From the NCBI RefSeq assembly GCF_014639235.1, contig NZ_BMFU01000001.1:1178001-1242000 (forward strand): 64,000 nucleotides of DNA. Direction: 5' to 3'. Positions 9,758 through 17,763 of the stretch are shown here, piece by piece (the stretch's first letter is position 1; each line of letters opens with the position of its first letter). The notes under the pieces are model-generated. The model worked only from the letters and a program-made list of their open reading frames with translations, did not search any database and had not been told where the DNA came from. Made by a program: the position numbers and the translations under genes. The DNA is from Paenibacillus silvae. Its GTDB lineage: Bacteria; Bacillota; Bacilli; Paenibacillales; Paenibacillaceae.

Positions 9758-9789
9758 TTTCATCATATCGAAAAATGAATGCGCTTTCC
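9758..9789 (-). promoter_or_regulatory. candidate promoter and cre site of the xylanase gene
   Basis: A weak -35 TGGAAA and -10 TATGAT with 17-nt spacing read on the minus strand. The plus-strand word TGAATGCGCTTTCC (9776-9789) matches the CcpA cre palindrome TGAAAGCGCTTTCA at 12 of 14 positions and overlaps the -35. Carbon catabolite repression is expected for a xylanase; binding is inferred. Confidence 0.45.
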
Positions 9790-9792
9790 ATA

Positions 9793-9815
9793 TACAAAAT
9801 AAACGTTTTGCCCCC
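9793..9815 (-). promoter_or_regulatory. shared two-part motif upstream of the xylanase gene
   Basis: GGGGGCA (9809-9815) and GTTTATTTTGTA (9793-9804) on the minus strand, 4 nt apart, ending 61 nt before the ATG. The second word is identical to the one before the binding-protein gene, where it ends 62 nt before the start. Spacing between the two words differs by 9 nt, close to one DNA turn. Confidence 0.55.
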
Positions 9816-9863
9816 TGAAATTCTACCAATTCGAGCAGCGAGCAGGCGGAATAGATCTGCATG

Positions 9864-10214
9864 CTATACTTTTTCCACCTGCAGCAGGGTCACCTGCTTC
9901 ACAGTACAGGCCGGACTAATCTGCTCCTCCGAGAGAATGTTCAGCTTGATCAGGCTTTTAAGCTTATGGCTGTCTACTTTGGACAGCAGCCTCCAGATCT
10001 CTGGATCGGGCAGAGAAGCGTACAGCTTCTGATCGTCATACTCCTTGCGATGCTGAAGCACTGTTTTCACCTTATAAGAGCCTACTTCCGCCTCATACAC
10101 CCCCTGCTGCTCACAGTACGCCACAATCTCATCTCTCAACACAGATAACTGCTGTTCAATCTGCTTCTGCTGCTGCTTCAGCTCGAAATACGCCTGTACC
10201 TTCTGTTCCATCAT
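9864..10214 (-). CDS. hypothetical protein with N-terminal coiled coil
   Basis: Not recognised. 116 aa, soluble, with a Gln/Glu/Lys-rich first 35 residues (FELKQQQKQIEQQLSVLRDE) that should form a coiled coil, followed by a mixed charged region. No signal peptide or membrane segment. The ATG has AGAGGAG 8 nt upstream, which supports expression. The general shape resembles small phage-derived Gam- or Gp157-like proteins, but no phage gene lies nearby. It is transcribed toward the xylanase gene and ends 132 nt before its start. Confidence 0.7.
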   Translation of the reverse strand: MMEQKVQAYFELKQQQKQIEQQLSVLRDEIVAYCEQQGVYEAEVGSYKVKTVLQHRKEYDDQKLYASLPDPEIWRLLSKVDSHKLKSLIKLNILSEEQISPACTVKQVTLLQVEKV

Positions 10215-10269
10215 CCATCACACTCCTCTACTACCATAGGTATGCAGAAGGTGTGAATTTAGGACAGGC

Positions 10270-11145
10270 TCACAGCAAGCTTGCGTGCAAATACGGGTTA
10301 TGAGCAGCAATATTCAGGACCCGCCGCGTAACTTCAGCATCTCTGGGAACACCGCCGCCGCGTGAAAGCAGCACCCAACGTAACCAGGCCAAGGCTTCGA
10401 AAGCCGATTCCTCATCCAACATATGATTGGATACAGCTTGTAACTCGGTCTGATAAAAATGGCCCCACTCTTCTCCATTGTATATCCTGATTAGAAAAAC
10501 AGACCATGCAGCATCGTATCTCGGATCTCCATACTGTCCATTAGTCCAGTCAATAATCGTATATTGTCCGTTCATCTCAACCATATTTCCCAGGTTATAG
10601 TCGCCATGGATCAAATGCTCCTGTCTGATCTGTACACGCTTCATCAGATCATGAACAATGGGATAAATATCCTCGTGTTCGGCAGCCTGAGGAAAAAAGT
10701 AGTCCACAAAGTCATATCGGGGCAAGTTCGCTTCAAGTTCCTCTCGATGATCTGTAACGTTGACAGAATATTGATGAATCTCATGTAAAGTCTGAGCCAT
10801 CCGACTTAATATATTTCGATCCAGTCGGCTAACCGGGACACCATCGTAACTCATGAGTAACACTTGATTCTGATGCTGGTCCATCCCCCATCCATAAGGT
10901 CTGGACACTCGAACCCCACTCTGCGCAAGAGCAGATAGTAACTCATACTGTTTACCAATATCCGGGCGTGATTCCTTATTCCATATCTTCAACACGTAGA
11001 GCTGATCAGGCAGCTCAACGCGCATAACCTCGGCTTCTAATCCTGGCTTCAATGAGATGAGTCGATACGCCTGTTTCATCTCATGCCGAACTGCTTCATC
11101 CAGTTGAACCCAGTTAATACTGTCAAGCTGTATCATAGTACTCAC
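10270..11145 (-). CDS. phosphotransferase of the aminoglycoside/choline kinase (APH) superfamily
   Basis: Protein-kinase-like small-molecule kinase, 291 aa. The catalytic loop HGDYNLGN at 180-187 (catalytic Asp182, metal-ligand Asn187) and the second metal motif IIDW at 197-200 are intact, and Lys53 (VLKIW) fits the ATP-binding lysine. The substrate cannot be read from sequence; many bacterial members are not antibiotic-resistance enzymes. The start overlaps the stop of the DinB-family gene at 11142 by 4 nt, so the two are probably translated together. Confidence 0.85.
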   Translation of the reverse strand: MSTMIQLDSINWVQLDEAVRHEMKQAYRLISLKPGLEAEVMRVELPDQLYVLKIWNKESRPDIGKQYELLSALAQSGVRVSRPYGWGMDQHQNQVLLMSYDGVPVSRLDRNILSRMAQTLHEIHQYSVNVTDHREELEANLPRYDFVDYFFPQAAEHEDIYPIVHDLMKRVQIRQEHLIHGDYNLGNMVEMNGQYTIIDWTNGQYGDPRYDAAWSVFLIRIYNGEEWGHFYQTELQAVSNHMLDEESAFEALAWLRWVLLSRGGGVPRDAEVTRRVLNIAAHNPYLHASLL

Positions 11146-11636
11146 AACCTTTCGTTTACATCATGCCGGATCAAGCCCTTGCCTATAACATTGGCAGACA
11201 CAGGCTCCCTGCCCAATTCTCTGGCCCATATCGATAACTGCCCCATATGATGAATTTCGTGTGCAATCACATGACGCATGATTTCACCCCAAGCGTCTAT
11301 ATCTACACGTCCATCGGCTCGGCGGTCGATGTAAGGTCTCTTTTCCATACTCGGCTCCCAGGCCAGTACAAATGATTCAACGTCCAGATGCAGTTTTCGG
11401 TCAAACTCACGAACCGCTTCAAGCGTCTGATAGTTTGCAAAGTCCTCCGCACCGTCGGGTTTGCCTTGCAGCACCTGCAGCCAGCTCCACTCCACATCAA
11501 TGACATGAAAGAGAGTTCTCAAAATACTCCCGACCCCACCTGTACGTTGACGAAGCAGTTCTTCTGGCGGCAGTTCTGCACACCACGCGTACCACTGTTC
11601 ACGCACCATCCAGTTATATCGAAAAAACGTTTCCAT
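11142..11636 (-). CDS. DinB-family protein
   Basis: Small four-helix-bundle protein of the DinB/YfiT superfamily, 164 aa. His residues in FHVIDVEW and in HEIHHMG fit the usual three-His metal site. Members include bacillithiol- and mycothiol-dependent transferases and many of unknown role; named after the damage-inducible DinB of Bacillus. It heads a two-gene unit with the APH-type kinase (4-nt overlap). The reaction is unknown. Confidence 0.85.
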   Translation of the reverse strand: METFFRYNWMVREQWYAWCAELPPEELLRQRTGGVGSILRTLFHVIDVEWSWLQVLQGKPDGAEDFANYQTLEAVREFDRKLHLDVESFVLAWEPSMEKRPYIDRRADGRVDIDAWGEIMRHVIAHEIHHMGQLSIWARELGREPVSANVIGKGLIRHDVNERL

Positions 11637-11670
11637 ACAGCTTCACGCTCCTAGGTTGGATTGACCTGTT

Positions 11671-12213
11671 TTACAGCAGGTTCTTGATTAATTCCATATT
11701 CGCAAAACTGGTTGACGTATGCTCGGTATCACCATAAATGCCGCTAATTTGGCTAAAGCCGGATCTGAACCAGAAACGTAAGGCTGGCCAATTTTTGAGT
11801 GCTACATTAATTCTAATCTCATGGTAACCCAGTCCGGCAAGCTGCCGAGTTAAAGCAGACATCATTTCCTGTCCATACCCTTGTTTCTGAACACCACTCT
11901 GAATATACAAAAATTCTAAGTACAGCACATTTTCAGCAGGGTAACCGTGATATACACTTAACAGTCCTATCTTCTGATCTTCCGCAGCTGTGCGTATGCT
12001 TTGAATTCTGTAATTGTTCAACGTTCCACCTGGAGGAAGGTTCCCTTGTTCCAAGCAATTTTTCACGTAATTCGGATCATTTTCTTGTCCATCCCATTGT
12101 TGTATATAGCGGCTTGTATCGTACAGTGATTGAAGTTCAGCAATATCAGAAACCTCTACATCTGATATTAGAAGCCGTTCTGAACTCCATCTTGAAGGAA
12201 GCTGTTCCACCAT
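11671..12213 (-). CDS. GNAT-family N-acetyltransferase
   Basis: Acetyl-CoA-dependent transferase, 180 aa. The acetyl-CoA pyrophosphate loop is visible as QKQGYGQEMM (about 132-141) after the strand YLEFLYIQSG, followed by the final beta strands (ALRFWFRSGF). GGAGTGAATA precedes the ATG. The acceptor is unknown. It lies 35 nt upstream of the DinB gene on the same strand and could be cotranscribed with it. Confidence 0.85.
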   Translation of the reverse strand: MVEQLPSRWSSERLLISDVEVSDIAELQSLYDTSRYIQQWDGQENDPNYVKNCLEQGNLPPGGTLNNYRIQSIRTAAEDQKIGLLSVYHGYPAENVLYLEFLYIQSGVQKQGYGQEMMSALTRQLAGLGYHEIRINVALKNWPALRFWFRSGFSQISGIYGDTEHTSTSFANMELIKNLL

Positions 12214-12234
12214 TATTCACTCCATTTATATCAA

Positions 12235-12452
12235 TCGAACTAAAGATTTTACACAATCCACTCCGATGACAGAACAACCTGGAGAGTAACGGTTATCCCC
12301 AGATTTTTTTTGATTCCCTTATCCAAAGGGGAAAATCCGGTGATCAGCGTATGCTTCCGAAGCAGCTTTCTTTCAGAATGCTTTCAGGCGACCGCTCCGC
12401 TTTTTCAGGTTTTTTCTATCCTCTCCGTTAACGTGTAAATGGATAGTTCAAC
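12235..12452. mobile_element. MITE-like element, copy A (about 218 bp)
   Basis: Bounded by imperfect inverted ends (CGAACTA...TTTTACAC at 12236-12253; GTGTAAA...TAGTTCAA at 12433-12451). Nearly the whole length matches copy B (32521-32696) in inverted orientation, except for an extra segment of about 42 nt near 12346-12387. It has no coding capacity. Its right end overlaps the stop codon of the small membrane-protein gene at 12448. Confidence 0.65.
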
Positions 12453-12738
12453 TTATATCTTTCTCAGTTAATCTCTTCTTGATATACAAGACTATATGTA
12501 TTCCGGTATAAATAAACAGAATATTGACAAAGTACACCAGCAAATTAATATGCATGCCCGAAATAAACCAGATGGATGCCTCCGGGTTTGAAATATGATA
12601 GTCCGTCAGAAAACGGAGCGGGAATCCATACTCCGTATGAAGCGGGCCGCCTTCCGTCTGCAATGTACCGGGAATGAAAAAGATAGATAGTAGAGCAAGC
12701 CATGCAGACCAATTAAATATTTTTTTATGAATCGTCAT
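12448..12738 (-). CDS. small two-span membrane protein, 3' end formed by the MITE
   Basis: Not recognised. 96 aa with two hydrophobic segments: a signal-anchor-like N-terminus (AWLALLSIFFIP) and a second span (LLVYFVNILFIYTGIHIVLYI), ending in a charged tail KKRLTEKDIS. AGGAGGAGACGTG precedes the ATG at 12738, so the GTG one codon upstream was not chosen. The TGA stop lies inside the TTGAAC end of MITE copy A, so the present C-terminus was set by the insertion and the ancestral protein may have been longer. Confidence 0.6.
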   Translation of the reverse strand: MTIHKKIFNWSAWLALLSIFFIPGTLQTEGGPLHTEYGFPLRFLTDYHISNPEASIWFISGMHINLLVYFVNILFIYTGIHIVLYIKKRLTEKDIS

Positions 12739-12945
12739 CACGTCTCCTCCTGTTCTTCCTTAATCGGATTACCTCCATAGTATGTTCCCTCCAATTCTTT
12801 ATCCAGATAATTCCTGCACATCAGTAATAACAAGAACTTTATGACCTGCCATGATGCAATCCGGCTCCTCTTCTTAATTATTAACACGCTGGTTTGACGT
12901 TTGGTTATGTTCTATTTCATGTTTAATGCAATGACCGCCTGCCTT

Positions 12946-13446
12946 TCATCGATTAGAGTTATCATTCTTATACCATTTCCGCAGCTGATTAATGTGTGCC
13001 TGATGATAACGATTGTGGTCAGCCATATGCCACAGTGCCCAGCGAACGGAAGCCTGCTTTTCATTCTCATGTCCGAAAGCAAGCACGGTATTCAGGTCTT
13101 GATCAGTCAGCAGCGAGCATGTTTGCTGCAGCATGGTCATAACCAAACGATGTTGAGAAATCAGTGTGTCTCTTGACACTCCCTCAATGAACGGAAGTTT
13201 GTTATCTTTACCGATCATAGGGCCATACTGCTCCAACATATCGTATGGGAGTTGCTGTCCTTTCATGCGATATACCCAGTTCAGGTCAACGAACATAATA
13301 TGTCTTAGCAGCTGAGCTGTGCTGTTGTAGAGATTACCGGGTCCTTTATAATCGACCTCCTCCTGTGACATTGAACCCGTAATGGATTCCAACCTGTTCC
13401 AGTTCTCTTCTACCATAGCGAAAAGCATGCCCACCGCAGAACTCAT
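12946..13446 (-). CDS. DinB-family protein
   Basis: Second DinB-superfamily protein of the region, 166 aa from the chosen start. His residues in LLRHIMFVD and in WHMADHNRYHQAH fit the metal-binding positions of the four-helix bundle. The frame opens with GTG at 13485, but the Shine-Dalgarno AAGGAG there is too close; AAAGGTGAA lies 6 nt before the ATG at 13446. Function unknown. Not closely similar by eye to the DinB protein at 11142. Confidence 0.8.
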   Translation of the reverse strand: MSSAVGMLFAMVEENWNRLESITGSMSQEEVDYKGPGNLYNSTAQLLRHIMFVDLNWVYRMKGQQLPYDMLEQYGPMIGKDNKLPFIEGVSRDTLISQHRLVMTMLQQTCSLLTDQDLNTVLAFGHENEKQASVRWALWHMADHNRYHQAHINQLRKWYKNDNSNR

Positions 13447-13507
13447 GTGATCTTCACCTTTTAAATCATGAATCACGCTCATCACTCCTTAATAGATTTA
13501 TCTATCT

Positions 13508-13663
13508 TCACTGCTTATCTTTCAATAACGCTTTGATTTCCCTTAACTCTTCCAAAATCTCGCGCGTATGCTCACTATTTTTCGAAGTATCGATAGCCGC
13601 CTTAACTACATATTGACCTAGAATCAGCAATACAAGTACACCAATAATGACAACAAAAATGAT
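13508..13663 (-). CDS. putative 51-codon membrane protein with a non-standard start codon
   Basis: The frame encodes a hydrophobic N-terminal segment (VVIIGVLVLLILG) followed by a charged helix (REILEELREIKALLKDK) likely to form a coiled coil. A strong GGGGGAGG lies 5 nt before ATC (13663) and 8 nt before ATT (13660). An in-frame TAG 12 nt further upstream excludes longer starts, and there is no ATG, GTG or TTG near the ribosome site. The span-plus-coiled-coil layout looks like a real small protein, so initiation at ATT or ATC, or a decayed start codon, is inferred. Confidence 0.45.
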   Translation of the reverse strand: MIFVVIIGVLVLLILGQYVVKAAIDTSKNSEHTREILEELREIKALLKDKQ

Positions 13664-13694
13664 AGTTACCTCCCCCTATTTAGACCAATGAATG

Positions 13695-13741
13695 AAAAAG
13701 GCGATCTTATAAACGAGAGAAGGCGACCTTGCTAGATCGCC
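13695..13741 (-). terminator. terminator with two alternative hairpins
   Basis: On the minus strand GGCGATCT (13734-13741) can pair with GGTCGCC (13722-13728) or with AGATCGCC (13700-13707), which is followed by TTTTT. The second form is a standard terminator for the metallophosphoesterase gene; the first would preclude it. This arrangement is attenuator-like. Confidence 0.55.
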
Positions 13742-13748
13742 CTTGTCG

Positions 13749-14480
13749 CTAATTCATTTCTTTTTCGAGTTGATTCCCGTAGAAGGCTTTTAAAATAAAA
13801 TCCCGACCAGGCACGTTCAGACGCGCATACGATTGCAGATATGGTCTATTATCATAGGGCACCGCCGTAAATTTCACATCCAGCTGATGCTTCTGAAAAT
13901 CCACAATTCCGTATCTCGCCACCGCCAGATCATTACAACCCAATGCTCCCGGATTCAGGTAGACGCGCCGCGCTGTCCTGAAATAATGCAGAATATGATA
14001 GTGTCCAAAACAAATCAGATCATACGAGCTGCCTTCGTATTTTGCATCCCACTTTATTCCGGCAGGCTCCTTCTCGATTGCATCCAGCTTGTCATCCGTC
14101 ATATGATAATGTGTCAAAAGCACATGCTGTCCTTCAACTTCTTCTTCGATCGTTTGGGGTAAAAGCTGTATTCGCTTGATGGAGTCCTCGCTGAGCCGCT
14201 CCGCAATCCACTCATGATGCTGCTGCATGCCTTTGTGTCCTTCCAGCGGCCCTTTCCCCTCAAGCAGATGCAGTACAGCTTGTTCATGATTTCCTGCGAT
14301 AGCCGTCAGGTTCTTGCGATTGTATAACATGTCAAGAACTTCATTGGAATAAGGGCCAAGGCCGATCATATCTCCCAAACAAAATAACCGCTCAATATCC
14401 CCCTGTTGATCAATATCCTTCAGTACAGCTTGAAGTGCAGGCGCATTTCCATGAATATCGGTTAGAATAGCCGCTTTCAT
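13749..14480 (-). CDS. metallophosphoesterase, YfcE/MJ0936-like
   Basis: Calcineurin-like phosphoesterase, 243 aa. The metal-ligand motifs occur in order: DIHGN (8-12), GDMIGLGP (36-43), GNHE (about 63-66), then LTHYHM and CFGHYHILH in the second half. These bind two metal ions, and the protein should cleave a phosphomonoester or phosphodiester; the substrate is unknown. GAGGAGGAATCGG precedes the ATG. The start overlaps the stop of the GNAT gene at 14477 by 4 nt, so the pair is probably cotranslated. Confidence 0.88.
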   Translation of the reverse strand: MKAAILTDIHGNAPALQAVLKDIDQQGDIERLFCLGDMIGLGPYSNEVLDMLYNRKNLTAIAGNHEQAVLHLLEGKGPLEGHKGMQQHHEWIAERLSEDSIKRIQLLPQTIEEEVEGQHVLLTHYHMTDDKLDAIEKEPAGIKWDAKYEGSSYDLICFGHYHILHYFRTARRVYLNPGALGCNDLAVARYGIVDFQKHQLDVKFTAVPYDNRPYLQSYARLNVPGRDFILKAFYGNQLEKEMN

Positions 14481-15421
14481 TCCGATTCCTCCTCGGGAAT
14501 ATACATCGTCTGAATCTCCTGAACCCCCTGTACAAAGCCCAGATTCACATATACGGACTCTGCTTCATTACCTTCCATCACATACAGCCGCAAAAATGGA
14601 TAATGACCCTTGAGCATCGTTAATGCTCTCTGTAACATCCGGGTAGCCAGTCCTCTTCCTCGATACGAAGGAATGACGCCGATACTGTATACCGCAGCCT
14701 GATTGTCCTGTAGACACAAGCGGCAGTTGGCAACCAACTGTCCCGTCTCCTGATCATATACAAGCGTAGAGGCCCGGGACAGGATCTCGTTCGTATAATT
14801 AGGGTCTTCGTCAGGCGTAAAATCTTCCAGGGATTTCTGCTTTCTTCGCGTTGCTTCAAGACTGCCGCCAAAACTCTCCAGATCACACCGGGCAATCTGC
14901 TCTTCGTTGATGTACTTCAAACCGCCCGTTCCGTTTTCGATAATCTCGGGACTTTGTACAGACCATCTGTCCTCCCATTCGATCTCATAACGATCCACAG
15001 GCCGCTGCATCCAGCGGCACCTGAATTCGGCCGGCCAGAATCCAGCTCTGGCAAACCAGTCCACCTGACCCGGCAAAATCTCAAATGTCACAATACGTCT
15101 ACTGCGATCAGACCACTGCATTAATTTTTGCTTCAGCAGCTTGACGACCTGATATCCTTGCTGGAATGGCGGAATCAAGAATAAATGATACATCTTGTTC
15201 GGTTCCATTCGCACACCGCCTATTTTGCTCTCATTCTGATAGATCCAGTACGCGCTGCACCTTGAGGAGTTGAACTCTTCTTCTCTGAAAAATCCAACGT
15301 AACCCATATCATAATAAATGGTGCAAAATAACCCCCACTCCTGATCATCCGCAAGCCTGAGCGAGTATTCATCTGACAGATCATATTGAAGCGTGTCTGC
15401 AGTCCACTCTGTTAAACTCAT
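14477..15421 (-). CDS. GNAT-family N-acetyltransferase, long form
   Basis: 314 aa, about twice the usual GNAT length. The C-terminal half carries the acetyl-CoA loop YRGRGLATRM (about 262-271) after VYSIGVIPS. The N-terminal half (CTIYYDMGYVGF...MYHLFLIPPFQQGYQVVKLLKQ) also resembles a degenerate GNAT fold, so this may be a tandem GNAT with one active site. CTAGGAGGAATG precedes the ATG. It overlaps the metallophosphoesterase by 4 nt and lies 12 nt downstream of the hypothetical gene at 15434. Confidence 0.82.
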   Translation of the reverse strand: MSLTEWTADTLQYDLSDEYSLRLADDQEWGLFCTIYYDMGYVGFFREEEFNSSRCSAYWIYQNESKIGGVRMEPNKMYHLFLIPPFQQGYQVVKLLKQKLMQWSDRSRRIVTFEILPGQVDWFARAGFWPAEFRCRWMQRPVDRYEIEWEDRWSVQSPEIIENGTGGLKYINEEQIARCDLESFGGSLEATRRKQKSLEDFTPDEDPNYTNEILSRASTLVYDQETGQLVANCRLCLQDNQAAVYSIGVIPSYRGRGLATRMLQRALTMLKGHYPFLRLYVMEGNEAESVYVNLGFVQGVQEIQTMYIPEEESE

Positions 15422-15433
15422 ATGTCATTCCTC

Positions 15434-16051
15434 CTAGACCACGTATCCAATCTCCGTAATATCCTCCTGAAGCTCATCAAGCTCCAGTTCCGCGTTCAGC
15501 CCCTGCAGCAGTTCTTCATTCAGCGGCTTCATAGCAAAAACATGCTGTACCCACTGCAGCTCGAGTTCAATCTCATAATACCCCTGAGCCCAGGCAAGAT
15601 AATACGCTGCACCTCCAGTAAGCAACTGCAGCAAGGCATAGGCTTCATCCGCAAGCTGCTGACTCGAGGCCCACTCGTTCCGCCCCGCTTCATTCCAGAT
15701 GCAGAATGTCGTCTGATCCATCATAAAAGCGGGCTCTTTCAGAAACGCTTCATATACCTTAGGCACACCCGTCAACACGTCACCAAGTTGATTCTTATGA
15801 AGAGATGCATAGGCTTTGTCGTAACCTTTCACGATCAAACCGCGGGAATCAAACAGCGCAAAGTAGTGATCTCCCTCTCCATCTCTCAGCGAGGCCATCT
15901 GTTCATTCACATCCCAATGCGCATTGTATGAGTAGAATCTATACTGCCATTCCGGCATCAAAATGGCATCCAGCATCGCTGCTGCCTTGAACATCCGCTG
16001 GCACTCTTGAATATCGGGCAGTTGCTGGATAAAACTAGAAGCTTTCCGCAT
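15434..16051 (-). CDS. hypothetical protein
   Basis: Not recognised. 205 aa, soluble, acidic, rich in aromatic residues (WQYRFYSYNAHWD, YYLAWAQGYYEIELELQWVQ), with no signal or membrane segment. GGAGGTAAAGGC precedes the ATG. It lies 12 nt upstream of the long GNAT gene on the same strand, and is probably the first gene of a three-gene unit with the GNAT and the metallophosphoesterase. The compact alpha/beta look could suit an immunity-type or housekeeping protein; neither is supported directly. Confidence 0.75.
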   Translation of the reverse strand: MRKASSFIQQLPDIQECQRMFKAAAMLDAILMPEWQYRFYSYNAHWDVNEQMASLRDGEGDHYFALFDSRGLIVKGYDKAYASLHKNQLGDVLTGVPKVYEAFLKEPAFMMDQTTFCIWNEAGRNEWASSQQLADEAYALLQLLTGGAAYYLAWAQGYYEIELELQWVQHVFAMKPLNEELLQGLNAELELDELQEDITEIGYVV

Positions 16052-16110
16052 GCCTTTACCTCCTGAATGATGTTATTAATCTATCCTGCTGCTTCTCTTG
16101 CGCACAAAAA

Positions 16111-17235
16111 TCAGCCAGCTGTCCGAGCCGCCATAATTAATTGCAGTACCCCTTCCTTCTCTTGCGAGGTAAATAGAACCATCTGCATCCCTTGGTTGAT
16201 CTGTACTTGAACCTGTTCTGTATCCAGAGCTTTTAAAGCTTCCAAAGCGTAACCCACATTGAATGACACTTTACATTCCACTCCGAGAAATTGATCGATA
16301 TCCAGAGACTCCAACGCTTGATTTACTTGACTTGAGGCGCTGAACTGCACCTGCTTCGCCTGAACCCGCATTCTAATCAGATTTGTTCTCTCCTGAGAGG
16401 CAATAATTGCTACTCGTTTCAGCGAAGCTATAAGTGTAGACTTTTGGAGGTTAAAACGAGCTGCGTACGCCCCTTCTACATCTATATCAACGTTCGGATA
16501 ATTGCCTGAAATGGAATGGGTTAGAAGTGTAAAATCTTTGCCGTTAAACTCAATTTTGGATTTGCATAATTTGACGTCCACAGACTCATCGCCAAGAAGT
16601 TTTTCAAGCTCGTTTATGGCCCGGCCAGGAACAATTGCCGTTTCGCTGGCAGCAGAACTTTCAGACTTTAGAGTCTGCTTCACCTTCCCCATCCGATACC
16701 GGTCACAGCCAATCATGGTTAACGTGTTATTCTGAACCTCCATCTTCACACCGGTAAGTGTGGGCATCTGTTCTTTTTTCTGGATTGCAAACAAGGTTTG
16801 ACGAATCGCGGCTTTCAGGTATCCTCCGTGGATCGTAAACAATGTCTTTTCCTCCATGCGCTCTGGAAGCGGGTATTCATCAGCCGGCAGCAGTTGCAGC
16901 ATAAAGGTGGATCTGGCAGAGGGGGTAGTCACCGTTAAACGATCATTCGTTTCCTCGTTGGATAAAATAATCTCGCTCTCTTGCATCTTTCGCACAATGT
17001 CGGCCAGAAGTTTGGCTTGCACCACAACTCTGCCTGATTGCTGAATCTGAACATGCTCTGTATGCATCTCCGTCATAAAAAAAGTGGTGCCCTCTCCACC
17101 AATGATGCTAATTCGGTCTGTAGACACCTCTATATACACACATTCAAGCACTCGAACATGCTCATTGGATGACACAAATCGGACCGTTCTGCTTAACTGC
17201 TCCAGCAAACGAACACGGTTTATAGCTACTCTCAT
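16111..17235 (-). CDS. dnaN: DNA polymerase III beta-clamp homologue (DnaN-like)
   Basis: Sliding-clamp family protein, 374 aa, the standard length. The three-domain repeat is readable: domain I begins MRVAINRVRLLEQL, domain II contains YLKAAIRQTLFAIQKKEQMPTLTGVKMEV, and domain III ends in a variant of the usual M-P-(V/M)-R terminus (QLIMAARTAG), so the C-terminal tail is altered. GCAAGGAGC precedes the ATG. None of the usual dnaA-dnaN-recF origin genes surround it; its neighbours are GNATs and hypothetical genes. It is therefore probably a second, accessory clamp rather than the replicative one. Confidence 0.85.
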   Translation of the reverse strand: MRVAINRVRLLEQLSRTVRFVSSNEHVRVLECVYIEVSTDRISIIGGEGTTFFMTEMHTEHVQIQQSGRVVVQAKLLADIVRKMQESEIILSNEETNDRLTVTTPSARSTFMLQLLPADEYPLPERMEEKTLFTIHGGYLKAAIRQTLFAIQKKEQMPTLTGVKMEVQNNTLTMIGCDRYRMGKVKQTLKSESSAASETAIVPGRAINELEKLLGDESVDVKLCKSKIEFNGKDFTLLTHSISGNYPNVDIDVEGAYAARFNLQKSTLIASLKRVAIIASQERTNLIRMRVQAKQVQFSASSQVNQALESLDIDQFLGVECKVSFNVGYALEALKALDTEQVQVQINQGMQMVLFTSQEKEGVLQLIMAARTAG

Positions 17236-17321
17236 GGGGACAGCTCCTTGCTTTGGAAATTAAGCAGTGAAACAATGACATATAGAAAAGCCTGTACTAC
17301 AGTTGGACGTCTCTCCTGAAG

Positions 17322-17750
17322 TTATAGATATTTCTTAAATGCTTTACTGGACTCTCCATCATACCCAAGCTTCGTGTAGAAGTGATGCGCCCCGTGCCTG
17401 GAGGCACCACTGGCAAGAAGCATCTTCGAAGCGTTCAACTGTACACATACCTGTTCAAGGTGCTCCATTAATTCTGAACCATATCCCTTGCTCCGCACCT
17501 TGTCAGAAATAACAACCCTCTCCACCACACCAAACGGTCGATTTCCTGCGAGAGCATCCAAGCATATATGTAAATGTGCGGTACCGACTATCTGATCCTG
17601 CACTTCGTATACAAACAGAAAGCTGTGTTCGTGGCATCTAATCTCTTCAATGCGTTCAGCGAGCACTTTCGTACCCGCATGATCAGGCAGTAGTTCTCTG
17701 TACAATCCTTCAATACATGCTGCATCCCTGGCTTCCGCTTCTCTGATCAT
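17322..17750 (-). CDS. GNAT-family N-acetyltransferase
   Basis: 142 aa, complete single-domain GNAT. The acetyl-CoA loop KVRSKGYGSELM (about 87-98) and the C-terminal ASRHGAHHFYTKLGY segment are characteristic. AGGGGGC precedes the ATG. It is the first of three GNAT genes in a row on this strand (14 nt from the next), which suggests one transcript. The acceptor substrate is unknown. Confidence 0.87.
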   Translation of the reverse strand: MIREAEARDAACIEGLYRELLPDHAGTKVLAERIEEIRCHEHSFLFVYEVQDQIVGTAHLHICLDALAGNRPFGVVERVVISDKVRSKGYGSELMEHLEQVCVQLNASKMLLASGASRHGAHHFYTKLGYDGESSKAFKKYL

Positions 17751-17763
17751 GACTTGCTGCCCC

